DNA of 64,000 nucleotides from NCBI GenBank assembly GCA_027618565.1, contig JAQCEQ010000010.1:1-64000 (forward strand). The letters run 5' to 3'. This document shows positions 1 to 7,664 of the stretch, piece by piece. The DNA is from Planctomycetota bacterium (GTDB lineage Bacteria > Planctomycetota > Phycisphaerae > Phycisphaerales > SM1A02). Below the pieces are notes generated by a model. The model made no database searches and was not told where the DNA came from. It worked only from the letters and a program-made list of their open reading frames with translations. The first letter of the stretch is position 1. Each line of letters opens with the position of its first letter. A program made the position numbers and the translations under genes.

Positions 1-2254
1 CGTCGCCGGGCGAGCCGTAGCCGCGGGAGGAGGCCCGGCAGGCGTAGGAGTTGGTGTTCCAGCCGCCGCCGCGGATCACACGGGTCGAACCACTTATCGG
101 ACCTTGTGGGTCGGTCGCGGGGCTGCTGGAGTAGTAGCTGGCCGAGTACCAGTCCTTCACCCACTCCCACACATTCCCGCTCATGTCGTGCAGTCCGAAG
201 CCGTTGCCCGCCTTCTGACCAACGGCGTGGGTCTGGCTTGACGAGTTGCTGGAGTACCACGCGATGGTGCCCAGCTGGCTGTCCGCATTCGTCCCGTCTG
301 GGTACCCCGGCATCGAGTGGAACGCCGTTGTCGTCCCCGCACGGTACGCGTACTCCCACTCTGCTTCCGTCGGCAGGCGCATCCCCGTGCTTGTCAAGAA
401 GCCCTGGATCGTGTTCCAGCTCACCTGCTCCACCGGGCGGCTGGGGGAGTCCGAGTAGTTCTTGAAGTACGCCGGGTTGCTTCCCATCACCGCCTGCCAC
501 TGCGCCTGCGTCACCTCATACCGCCCCATGTAGAAGGGCTGCGTGATGGTCACGGAGTGGACGGGAGACTCATTCGAGGAGCACCCATACGACTGGCTCG
601 CACTGCACCCCATGTCGTAGGTTCCAGGCGGAATGAGCATGAACTCCATGTTCGTCGCCGTGTCCGACACGCGCCAGGGGAGGCCGGTGGCGATGATCGC
701 CGAACGCAGCGACTCATCGTGCACCACAGCAGGATCTGGTGCGGCCTCAAGCACCGTGGCCCACGCGGGGACCGAGCACTCACCTCCCGCCCACGGCGTC
801 TCGCCCCAGTGCGCAAAGACCGTGGTCAAGTCGCCGCCCCCCACCACGCCATCGCCATCAAGGTCCGCGAAGTCGTCGGCGATGCCCCACACGCTGAGCA
901 GGAAGCCGAGATCCTTCCCGTCCACGCTGCCGTTGAGGCCGAAGTCTCCGTAGTCGTATTCGCAGCTGTCTGGGACGCAGTTGCCGTTGTCGTCGGCTGC
1001 CGTCTGGTTGATGAAGATGTCGCAGCGGTCCAGGACGCCGTTTTCGTCGCAGTCCTGGTCAAGACCGTTGGCGATGTCGCAACTGTCTGGAATCCCGTTG
1101 GTGTTGCAGTCGGGGACGCTCCCCTGCGCCATCTCGTAGTCGTCGGGCAGGCCGTTGCCATTGCAGTCCTCGCACGAATCGGGAGTGCCGTCGGAATCAA
1201 TGTCGTTGCTGGTGCCGTTGGCAATGTCACAGCTGTCTGGAATCCCGTTCACGTTGCAATCCGCGGCCGTCCCGCTCGTGAAGTCGCAGGAATCAGGGAT
1301 GCCGTTGCCGTTGCAGTCTGGCGTAGTTCCGGAGGCAATGTCGCACGAGTCAAACACGCCGTTGCCGTCGCAATCGGGCGCGCCACCTGCGATATCACAG
1401 GAATCCGGCACACTGTTCCCGTCGCAATCGGCTTCCTGGCCGGTGGCGATGTCCCAGTCGTCGGGGAGGTCATTGCCGTTGCAGTCGGTTTCGCAGGAAT
1501 CCGGCGTGCCGTCGGAGTCCACATCGGTGCTGGTGCCGTTGGCGATATCGCAACTGTCGGGGATGCCGTTGGAGTTGCAATCCTCGGAAGTGCCCGTCGC
1601 GATGTCGCAATAGTCCAGAATGCCGTTGGCGTTGCAGTCGGGCGAGATCGTGAATGTGGCCTCCACCTCGCAGCTGCCGTTGGCGCACTGCGTGGCGCTC
1701 ACGAGCGGGTTGCCGGTGACGGAGACCGTCATGCCTGCGCCGCCCCCACCGCTGGCCGCCACCAGCGCATTCCACTGTTTCGCCGAGAGCGTGATCGTGG
1801 CCACATCGGGTGTCGCCGGGCAATCGTGACCGCCGGACTGGAAGAGCGTGGTGGTGATCGTTGATCCGGCCAGTTGGAGCGTGGCGTACTCGGTGGCCAG
1901 GTTCAAGTCGCCGACGGCCGACACCTTGATCGTCACCGGCCAGAACGACTCGGCCACGCCACTGAGCGCGCCGGACGCAGTGACCCCGCTCCCGAAGGCA
2001 CCCATGTTGCCGGTGGAAATCGTCTGCGACGACTGGCAGGCATCGCCCGTGCCGTTGCCGTCGCAATCCGCCTGGGTGGGGTTCGCTACGAGCGGGCAGT
2101 TGTCGCTGGCGTCTGGGTATCCGTCGCCGTCGGAATCCTGGGCGAAGGCTGGCGTTGCCGTGGCCACGAAGGCGAGGGCCGCGAGGGCGAGGGCCGCGGC
2201 GGCAACTCGAGCGGGGGCGAGAAACTTCATCATCCGGTTGGTCTCATTCTTCAT
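1..2254 (-). CDS. Secreted FGE/SUMF1-fold protein with TSP3-like Ca-binding repeats and a dockerin-like domain (C-terminus cut by window edge)
   Basis: The frame is open from ATG 2254 to the left edge, so the C-terminus is missing. In order it has a signal peptide (basic start, Ala/Leu-rich core, likely cut after AFA near residue 39), one thrombospondin type-3-like motif (DSDGDGYPDASDNCP), a short beta-rich segment, about eleven repeats of the type DCNGNGIPDSCDIA, a dockerin-like pair of Asp-rich loops (DLGFLLSVWG, DLTTVFAHWG), and an FGE-sulfatase domain with the hallmarks MRLPTEAEWEYA, GNVWEWVKDWY and RVIRGGGWN. The Asp/Asn loops suggest calcium binding in an extracellular protein. True FGE has two catalytic Cys near the RGGS motif. 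Here only one Cys (YACRASSRG) is visible, so formylglycine-generating activity is doubtful and a binding or structural role is likelier. No Shine-Dalgarno is clear. Confidence 0.9.
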   Translation of the reverse strand, partial: MKNETNRMMKFLAPARVAAAALALAALAFVATATPAFAQDSDGDGYPDASDNCPLVANPTQADCDGNGTGDACQSSQTISTGNMGAFGSGVTASGALSGVAESFWPVTIKVSAVGDLNLATEYATLQLAGSTITTTLFQSGGHDCPATPDVATITLSAKQWNALVAASGGGGAGMTVSVTGNPLVSATQCANGSCEVEATFTISPDCNANGILDYCDIATGTSEDCNSNGIPDSCDIANGTSTDVDSDGTPDSCETDCNGNDLPDDWDIATGQEADCDGNSVPDSCDIAGGAPDCDGNGVFDSCDIASGTTPDCNGNGIPDSCDFTSGTAADCNVNGIPDSCDIANGTSNDIDSDGTPDSCEDCNGNGLPDDYEMAQGSVPDCNTNGIPDSCDIANGLDQDCDENGVLDRCDIFINQTAADDNGNCVPDSCEYDYGDFGLNGSVDGKDLGFLLSVWGIADDFADLDGDGVVGGGDLTTVFAHWGETPWAGGECSVPAWATVLEAAPDPAVVHDESLRSAIIATGLPWRVSDTATNMEFMLIPPGTYDMGCSASQSYGCSSNESPVHSVTITQPFYMGRYEVTQAQWQAVMGSNPAYFKNYSDSPSRPVEQVSWNTIQGFLTSTGMRLPTEAEWEYAYRAGTTTAFHSMPGYPDGTNADSQLGTIAWYSSNSSSQTHAVGQKAGNGFGLHDMSGNVWEWVKDWYSASYYSSSPATDPQGPISGSTRVIRGGGWNTNSYACRASSRGYGSPGD
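960..1650 (-). repeat. Degenerate tandem repeats (about 45-54 bp) coding for DCNxNGIPDSCDIA units
   Basis: About eleven copies lie inside the FGE-fold gene, with units of 15-18 residues. The protein consensus is D-C-[ND]-x-N-G-[IVL]-P-D-S-C-D-I-A-x-G. Two copies are extended by a DxDSDGTPDSCE segment. On the plus strand the repeats show up as recurring versions of aatcccgttg followed by gcagtc. Divergence between copies argues for an old array rather than a recent expansion. Confidence 0.85.
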
Positions 2255-2390
2255 GGCGGGTTCCGTGTCCCAATGATCACCAGCAATCGCCAGCCGCCGC
2301 GCCGGAAGTGGCCCCGGTGGCTGGTCTCTTCAGGATAACCAAGAACTGGCTCGGATCAAGCGATCTCTGCCGGTTCACGCCGGTTTACAC

Positions 2391-2443
2391 CCTCGAAACG
2401 GTGAGGATTTGCTGCTTAAGTCACAAATCCCACCGTTTCAAGG
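2391..2443. repeat. Long imperfect inverted repeat downstream of the ATPase gene
   Basis: The left arm 2391-2410 (cctcgaaacggtgaggattt) pairs with the right arm 2425-2443, with one bulged base and one mismatch across about 19 bp and a loop of 14 nt. It lies 36 bp past the stop of the minus-strand ATPase gene, so it could form a hairpin in that transcript's tail. No clear T-run follows on the minus strand, so a classical Rho-independent terminator is not proven. The arm sequence recurs at 2467-2483. Confidence 0.6.
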
Positions 2444-2447
2444 CGTC

Positions 2448-2483
2448 CGGCTTGCGGAGCCGGGCCAATCCCACCGTTTCAAG
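2448..2483. repeat. Small hairpin plus direct copy of the aatcccaccgtttcaag element
   Basis: The 17-bp word aatcccaccgtttcaag occurs exactly at 2426-2442 and again at 2467-2483. Between the two copies sits a perfect 6-bp stem (ccggct / agccgg, 2448-2464). The second copy overlaps the stop codon of the ATPase gene (2479-2481). The layout repeat-hairpin-repeat, followed by an inverted copy, looks like a small interspersed or regulatory element. Its function is unknown. Confidence 0.55.
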
Positions 2484-3981
2484 CGTGCGGCGCGGGCCTT
2501 GCACCGCCTGAACCAACGCGATACGCGATGCCGCCGCCTTGCTCCCAGCGGCGAAGCACGGTGTCCAGGGTGGCACTGCTCACCTGGAAGTGCGGCGTGA
2601 GTTCCGTCTGGGAGTTGACATGCTCCAGCAGCACTTCGTGCAGGAACCGGCAGGCAGCGCGCGGGGCTCGCAGCCTCGCCAGGCAATCCGCGATGCGCTG
2701 CGGCGTGACATCGTCGGCGAAGAGCGTGTGCAGGAATGGCGGCGGCGAGCCGGTGATGGTGCACGCCCTGATGCGTGCCATCAGCAAGTCAAAGAGCGCC
2801 GGACCGCTCCACTCCAGCCGCTCCACCACCGATTGCTTGTCTAGCCTCGCCCGCCGGTGAAACGCATTCCCCTCCTCTTCCGCCAGCGCGCGCACTTCGA
2901 GCGGCAGGAAGACCTTGAACGCGAAGCCCGGGAACTGCAGGATGGCGTGGTCCATGATCGGCCACACGAGGGCCTTCATCGCCGCGGCTTCGCCGGCCAC
3001 GGATTGCGGTTCATCGACCCGGTCGACGAAGATGGCCACGCTGCGCCAGCCGCCCGTCCGGACCACGCGCAGCAATCGCTCCAGCAACTCGTAGCGCTCA
3101 TCCAGCGCCGCACCGCGCGGCAGGCGGTGCAGGTCTCCCGCGCGCAATTGGCCAAAGCCCAGGCGCAAGTCGATCACGCCACGCCCCACGGCCCGGCATG
3201 CGCGGCTCACTCGCTGGGCCGCCTTCCAGAGCGTGGCTTCGCGTGCGAGGAATCGCACCAGCAGGATTCCTCCCGCCAGCCCCACCGCTACGCCCAGCCC
3301 CTGCCAGGCCAGCCGCTGCCAGGCCTCGAGGAAGCCGCCAACTTGTCGCTCCACGAAACTGAGCCAGCCAATGCCCATGGCGAGGAGGATCGTGCCCGAC
3401 CAGAAGTAGATGCCGGTGCGCAATCTTCCGCCAAGCCGCAGCGCGATGCGGAGCCGGCGGGTGCGCTCTCGCGCTTCGCCGACTCGGTCGTAGATCGATT
3501 GCAGCACCAGCAGGTCGCGCTTCTCGCGGCCACCAGCTTGACGCATCGCGTCACTCAGCTTGCCGGCAGGGATGCGCGCGGCACCCTGGAGCGGCTCGTC
3601 CAACGCGGCATCCACCAGTGGCGGGACCGCAGCACTCAGAATCCTGTCGATCCAGTCGGCGTTGGTGGGCTGGCCGCCGGTGCGGTCCAGCAATCCATCG
3701 AATGAATCCACGACGATTGGCATCGTGCCGCGGTGCTCGCCCTCGGCAGCGGCGGCCTCGTACTCGGCCGCCACCTGCATCCGGAGCGCGGTCTTCCCGG
3801 CCCCGCGCTCGCCAAACACCAGTGAGGTGAGCGGCACTGCGACATCACCGCGGATGCGACTGTATTCCGGGTGTCTATAGGACAGCCCGCTTCGCGCGAA
3901 GACGCCGTCCTGCGCGGCTTCTTCGCCCGCGAAGGGGTTGGATTGCAGCCGGTGGTGTCGTAGGAAGACCTCGAGGTCCAT
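2479..3981 (-). CDS. Membrane-anchored KAP-like P-loop ATPase
   Basis: The 500-aa protein has a Walker A motif GERGAGKT at residues 57-64 and a Walker B-like strand SVAIFVDRVDEP near 314-325. Two hydrophobic segments (about 191-209 and 227-244) lie between them. Insertion of membrane helices between Walker A and Walker B is characteristic of KAP-type P-loop NTPases, which often organise membrane complexes. The assignment is by this architecture and not by a recognised orthologue. The N-terminus (FLRHHRLQSNPFAGE) resembles the lead-in of other bacterial AAA/STAND-like ATPases. The gene follows manB by 24 bp on the same strand and is probably co-transcribed. A STAND-like ATPase of unknown role is the main alternative. 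Confidence 0.75.
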   Translation of the reverse strand: MDLEVFLRHHRLQSNPFAGEEAAQDGVFARSGLSYRHPEYSRIRGDVAVPLTSLVFGERGAGKTALRMQVAAEYEAAAAEGEHRGTMPIVVDSFDGLLDRTGGQPTNADWIDRILSAAVPPLVDAALDEPLQGAARIPAGKLSDAMRQAGGREKRDLLVLQSIYDRVGEARERTRRLRIALRLGGRLRTGIYFWSGTILLAMGIGWLSFVERQVGGFLEAWQRLAWQGLGVAVGLAGGILLVRFLAREATLWKAAQRVSRACRAVGRGVIDLRLGFGQLRAGDLHRLPRGAALDERYELLERLLRVVRTGGWRSVAIFVDRVDEPQSVAGEAAAMKALVWPIMDHAILQFPGFAFKVFLPLEVRALAEEEGNAFHRRARLDKQSVVERLEWSGPALFDLLMARIRACTITGSPPPFLHTLFADDVTPQRIADCLARLRAPRAACRFLHEVLLEHVNSQTELTPHFQVSSATLDTVLRRWEQGGGIAYRVGSGGARPAPHA

Positions 3982-4005
3982 GGGTGGGTCGTGCCTTGTG
4001 ACGGC

Positions 4006-5466
4006 CTAGTGGTTCACTCGCTGGCCCAGAAGTGCGCCCACTTCGTGGAGCTTGGCCTCGGTGAGCGCGGCGGAGGCCGACTCCAGGTTCAGTCGCAGGA
4101 GCGGCTCGGTGTTGGATGCCCGCACATTGCACCACCAATCGCCCGCATCAAGGCTCACGCCGTCCAGCGTGGTGACGTGGGCGGCGGGATACGCCGCAAG
4201 CAACTTCTCGATGGTCTTCGCGGTGTCGTCAGTCTTGAAGTTGACCTCGCCGCTCTGCGCATACTTGCGAAAGGGCGCGATGAGCTGCGAGAGAGGCTTG
4301 CCTTCGCGCGCCACCAGCGAGCACACTGCGAGGAACGCGCGCAGACCGCTGTCGGTGTTCCACATGTCGGCGAAGTAGAAGTGGCCGGAGAGCTCGCCGC
4401 CGATAGGCGCTGCGGTCTCCGCCAGCCGGGCCTTCATGAAGACATGGCCCACACGCGACTCGACCGGCACGCCGCCCGCTGCTTCGATCGCCTCGCGGAC
4501 GGCGCGGCTTGATCGCAAGTCGTAGACGATCGCCGCGCCGGGGTTGTCCCGGAGCGCATCCTTGACCAGTGCCGCCAGCAGCAAGTCGCAGCCCACCGGC
4601 GTCCCCTGCTCATCCACGATCATGCAGCGGTCGGCATCGCCGTCAAAGCACACGCCAAAGTGCGCGCCGGAGCGGGCCACCGCCTCGCGAGTCTGCGCCA
4701 GGTTGGCTTCCACCAGCGGATTCGGCTCATGCACAAACTCGCCGGTGGAGTTGTCAAAATTGATTTTCTCGATCTGCAGCCCCGCCACGCCGTCGCACAC
4801 TCGCGGCAGCGCGGTCCCCGCCATGCCGTTGCTGGCGTCGACGGCGATTCGCAGCGCGACGCTCCCCTCAAGGACGCGCGAATCCAATCGCTTGAGCAAG
4901 TGATCTCGATAGGGCTTCCAGAGGTCTTGCTTGACTTCAATGCCGGTGACATCGACATCGTTCCCCGGTGCCGCGGCGTCGGCGCCTGCCAATGCCTTCA
5001 CTCGCTCCAGTCCGCTCCCCATGCCCACCGGCTTGGCGTGCGCCTGCGAAATCTTGAATCCGTTGTAGCGGGCAGGATTGTGACTGGCCGTCACTTGCAC
5101 GCCACCGCACGCGCCCAGGTGGTTGATCGCAAAGTAGACAAACGGCGTGTCCACCATGCCGACATCCACCACTCCAAGGCCGTACGCGCGAATGCCCCGC
5201 TTGAGCGCCGCCACGAGCGCCGGGGAACTCTTGCGCATGTCGTGGCCGACAACCACATGCCGGGACATCGCGCCTGAGAAACCGGTGGCTTGCGTTCGCT
5301 CTGCCAGAAACTGCGCGGTCGCGAAGCCCGTCCGGTAGGCCACCTCCTCGGAGAGTGGGTCGGGGTACACGGCCCGGACGTCATAGGCCTTGTAGCAGCG
5401 GTCGAGGGCGGCGCCGGGCTGAGCGGGAGTGACAGGCTGGGACGGCATCGCGGACTTGGCGGACAT
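4006..5466 (-). CDS. manB: Phosphomannomutase/phosphoglucomutase
   Basis: This 486-aa alpha-D-phosphohexomutase interconverts hexose 6-phosphate and 1-phosphate to feed nucleotide-sugar and polysaccharide synthesis. All four family signatures are present: the phosphoserine loop TASHNP (about 126-131), the metal-binding loop DGDADR (about 275-280), the sugar-specificity loop GGELSGH and the phosphate-binding loop RASNTEP near the C-terminus. Length matches the AlgC/ManB family. The sequence alone does not separate mannose from glucose specificity. The ATG at 5466 is preceded by TAGGAT (5476-5481) ending 9 nt upstream, consistent with a very short or absent leader. The ATPase gene lies 24 bp downstream. 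Confidence 0.93.
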   Translation of the reverse strand: MSAKSAMPSQPVTPAQPGAALDRCYKAYDVRAVYPDPLSEEVAYRTGFATAQFLAERTQATGFSGAMSRHVVVGHDMRKSSPALVAALKRGIRAYGLGVVDVGMVDTPFVYFAINHLGACGGVQVTASHNPARYNGFKISQAHAKPVGMGSGLERVKALAGADAAAPGNDVDVTGIEVKQDLWKPYRDHLLKRLDSRVLEGSVALRIAVDASNGMAGTALPRVCDGVAGLQIEKINFDNSTGEFVHEPNPLVEANLAQTREAVARSGAHFGVCFDGDADRCMIVDEQGTPVGCDLLLAALVKDALRDNPGAAIVYDLRSSRAVREAIEAAGGVPVESRVGHVFMKARLAETAAPIGGELSGHFYFADMWNTDSGLRAFLAVCSLVAREGKPLSQLIAPFRKYAQSGEVNFKTDDTAKTIEKLLAAYPAAHVTTLDGVSLDAGDWWCNVRASNTEPLLRLNLESASAALTEAKLHEVGALLGQRVNH

Positions 5467-5475
5467 GTGGTCGAG

Positions 5476-5481
5476 ATCCTA
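5476..5481 (-). promoter_or_regulatory. TAGGAT -10-like element of manB
   Basis: Read on the minus strand, TAGGAT ends 9 nt before the manB ATG. No -35-like hexamer is visible at the usual distance. This is one of the recurring start-proximal TAnnnT elements of the window. Confidence 0.45.
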
Positions 5482-5514
5482 CGAATCTCACCCAAACTCG
5501 CAGGGATTCGGACC

Positions 5515-5543
5515 TTGCCCGGAGGAGGCCGAGCGGGTATCTT
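5515..5543 (+). promoter_or_regulatory. Sigma70-like promoter of rpsB-tsf
   Basis: TTGCCC (5515-5520) and TATCTT (5538-5543) are separated by exactly 17 bp, upstream of the ribosomal protein S2 gene. Transcription from here would give a leader of about 240 nt. Confidence 0.5.
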
Positions 5544-5790
5544 TCACTCCTTACTCTGGAGCCACGGATTCCCGCTGAGCGGGACCCAGCCCCGGAACGG
5601 CGCGACAGGATGGGTCGCGGCCGCAGGCGTTCCTGATGCGCGAACTGGCACACCGCCGGACGCGCCACGACAAGCGCCCTTGGACGAGCAGGAGCTCACC
5701 CGTTTCGGCGGGCGGGTCCATCCCTTCGGTTCGTCGGTGTCGCTGCATTCGTGCTGCTCACACAGCACGCCAAGTTTGGAGACTTGACCC
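5544..5790 (+). other. Untranslated leader region upstream of rpsB
   Basis: The 324 bp between manB and rpsB hold no convincing gene. They contain the promoter, a tight hairpin tcccgc-tga-gcggga (5570-5584) and, just before the start, a GGAG-type ribosome binding site (ttggagacttgaccc then ATG). In many bacteria rpsB mRNA leaders bind S2 for autoregulation. The length here is compatible with such control, but I recognise no specific S2-leader fold. Confidence 0.4.
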
Positions 5791-6690
5791 ATGTCGCTCG
5801 TGAATGAACTCGTTGAATCTGGCATCCACTTCGGCCAGCGCCGTTCCTCCTGGAACCCCCGCATGGCCCCGTACATCCACGGGGTCAAGAACCAAATCCA
5901 CATCATCGACGTCAAGGAGACGATCAAGGGCATTCTGCTTGCGAAGAAGTTCCTGTCGCAGTTGACCGCCCAGAACAAGGATGTCCTCTTTGTCGGCACC
6001 AAGCGGCAGGCCCGCGGCGCGATCGAGACGCACTGCGCCGAAGCCAAGATGCCCTTCGTCACCGAACGCTGGCTGGGCGGCACGCTCACCAACTTCCGCA
6101 CCATTCGAGAGCGGCTTCGCCGCCTGGAGGAGCTGGACGAACTCATCAGCTCGGGCAAGATGAAGACCAACTTCTCCAAAAAGATGGAAGCCCAGCTCAC
6201 CCGCGAGCACTCCAAGATCTTCCGAAACCTCAACGGCATCCGCGCGATGGGCAAGTTGCCCGGCGCGATGGTGGTGGTCGATGTCGGTCGTGAGTTGAAT
6301 GCGCTCAAGGAAGCCAAGGTCCTCGGCATTCCCACGATTTGTCTGATCGACACCGATGGCAACCCCGACTTCGCCGACATTCCGATTCCCGGCAACGACG
6401 ACTCGATGCGCGCGATCGATGTGGTGATCCGCGAGCTCTGTGCCTCCATCAAGGAAGGCATGGAGTCCCGTCCCGTTTCCAAGGAAGGGCCCGCGCAGGC
6501 TGATGCTGACCACGATGCATCCGACGGCGACCCCAGCGCTCCCCGCCGACGCTCCAGCCGCAGCCGCTTCCGCATGGATGATGCGGCGGGTCATTCCGTG
6601 GCTGCCGGCTCTGCCCCCGCTGCCGAACCCGTGGCTGCAACGGTTCCAGCTGGTGAGCCCGTGCCGGCCGAAGGTGCCGCGTCGGCCTGA
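5791..6690 (+). CDS. rpsB: 30S ribosomal protein S2
   Basis: This 299-aa protein of the small ribosomal subunit is clear from ELVESGIHFGQRRSSWNPRM at residues 5-24, the coiled-coil region rich in RLRRLEELDELI, and the conserved strand GAMVVVDVGRELNALKEA. The ribosomal core ends near residue 230. A low-complexity Ala/Pro/Glu and Arg/Ser-rich tail of about 60 residues follows and is longer than in model bacteria. A Shine-Dalgarno-like GGAG supports the ATG at 5791. The gene is followed by tsf, the classic rpsB-tsf operon order. Confidence 0.97.
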   Translation: MSLVNELVESGIHFGQRRSSWNPRMAPYIHGVKNQIHIIDVKETIKGILLAKKFLSQLTAQNKDVLFVGTKRQARGAIETHCAEAKMPFVTERWLGGTLTNFRTIRERLRRLEELDELISSGKMKTNFSKKMEAQLTREHSKIFRNLNGIRAMGKLPGAMVVVDVGRELNALKEAKVLGIPTICLIDTDGNPDFADIPIPGNDDSMRAIDVVIRELCASIKEGMESRPVSKEGPAQADADHDASDGDPSAPRRRSSRSRFRMDDAAGHSVAAGSAPAAEPVAATVPAGEPVPAEGAASA

Positions 6691-6751
6691 GTCCGCCTGA
6701 ATCCGCGGCGCGATCACGCCTCTGAGTCCACCGACCACGATTGGAACAACC

Positions 6752-7558
6752 ATGAGCGATACCACTGTCAAGATCGACCCGAAGGCCGTCATGATCCTTC
6801 GGCAGAAGACGGGCCTGGGCATGGGTGCCTGCAAGGATGCCCTCGTCGAGGCCAACGGCAACGCCGCCGAGGCCGAGAAGATCCTCCGCGAGCGCATGAA
6901 GGACAAGATGGACGCCCGCAGCGAGCGTGCCGCGGGCGAGGGCTGCGTCGTCGTCGCCGTCAATGGCGGGAAGATGACCGTCCTTGATGTCCGCAGCGAG
7001 ACGGACTTCACCGCCCGCAACGACGAGTTCCGCGCGATGGCGGCCGACCTGGCGACGATGGCGCTCGCGCAGGCCGCCGGCGCCGTGTCAATGACGCCTG
7101 AGATGACCACCCGACTGGACGATGTCCGCCTTAAGACCGGCGAGAATGTCCAGTTCGGCAAGGGTGTCCGCTCGGATGCCCCGGCGTTTGCGAAGTATGT
7201 CCACCATGACCACCGCCTTGCCGCCGTGATCGCCTACGAAGGCGAACTCCCCGACGATGTTGGTGTGGGCATCTGCCAGCACATCGCGGCGCATGTCCCC
7301 ACCCCGGTCGCCGTGGATGCCGACGGCGTCTGCAAGGACGAAGTGGCCAGGGTTCGCGCCGCGGCGCAGGCCGAGGCCGGGGCCAGCGGCAAGCCTGCGC
7401 AGATTGCCGAAAAGATCGCCGAGGGCAAGATGCGCAAGTACTTCGAGGAAGTCACCCTTCTGGGCCAGGCCTATGTCCGCGACGACAAGGTCAGGGTCTC
7501 GTCGTTGCTCCCCAAGGGCACGAAGATCCTGGGCTTCTGGCGCTACGTCGTCGGCTGA
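6752..7558 (+). CDS. tsf: Translation elongation factor Ts
   Basis: EF-Ts is the guanine nucleotide exchange factor for EF-Tu. The 268-aa protein carries the N-terminal UBA-like domain with the signature RQKTGLGMGACKDALVEANG (about 16-35) and the core motif SETDFTARNDEFRAMAADLA (about 85-104). GAA in ttggaacaaccATG is a weak ribosome binding site. It lies 61 bp after rpsB and is almost certainly co-transcribed. The 106 bp downstream hold a GC-rich palindromic stretch (ctgggcgcccg) without a strong T-run. Confidence 0.97.
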   Translation: MSDTTVKIDPKAVMILRQKTGLGMGACKDALVEANGNAAEAEKILRERMKDKMDARSERAAGEGCVVVAVNGGKMTVLDVRSETDFTARNDEFRAMAADLATMALAQAAGAVSMTPEMTTRLDDVRLKTGENVQFGKGVRSDAPAFAKYVHHDHRLAAVIAYEGELPDDVGVGICQHIAAHVPTPVAVDADGVCKDEVARVRAAAQAEAGASGKPAQIAEKIAEGKMRKYFEEVTLLGQAYVRDDKVRVSSLLPKGTKILGFWRYVVG

Positions 7559-7652
7559 GCGCCATGGACCGCTGGGCGCCCGCCTCTCCCCTTTCTCGTC
7601 GGGATGCGCGTGCCTCAAGGCTTTCTTCGGGGCATCGCCAAGCCCTTGCCGA

Positions 7653-7658
7653 TAACCT
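7653..7658 (+). promoter_or_regulatory. TAACCT -10-like element of dacB
   Basis: TAACCT ends 6 nt before the GTG at 7665 and 9 nt before the in-frame ATG at 7668. A transcript from here would be leaderless or nearly so. Confidence 0.4.
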
Positions 7659-7664
7659 CAGTGC

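Noticed and set aside
960-1650. Regularly spaced repeats considered as a CRISPR array
   Set aside because: Units are degenerate, in frame, contiguous and encode Ca-loop peptides; there are no spacers or cas genes.
317-1864. 515-aa open frame on the plus strand with Val/Ala/Gly-rich repeats
   Set aside because: It is the antisense of the repeat array of the FGE-fold gene; the periodicity is inherited from the repeats.
5544-5668. Short frames in the rpsB leader as possible leader peptides
   Set aside because: No consistent Shine-Dalgarno or codon bias was seen; no clear attenuator-type peptide.
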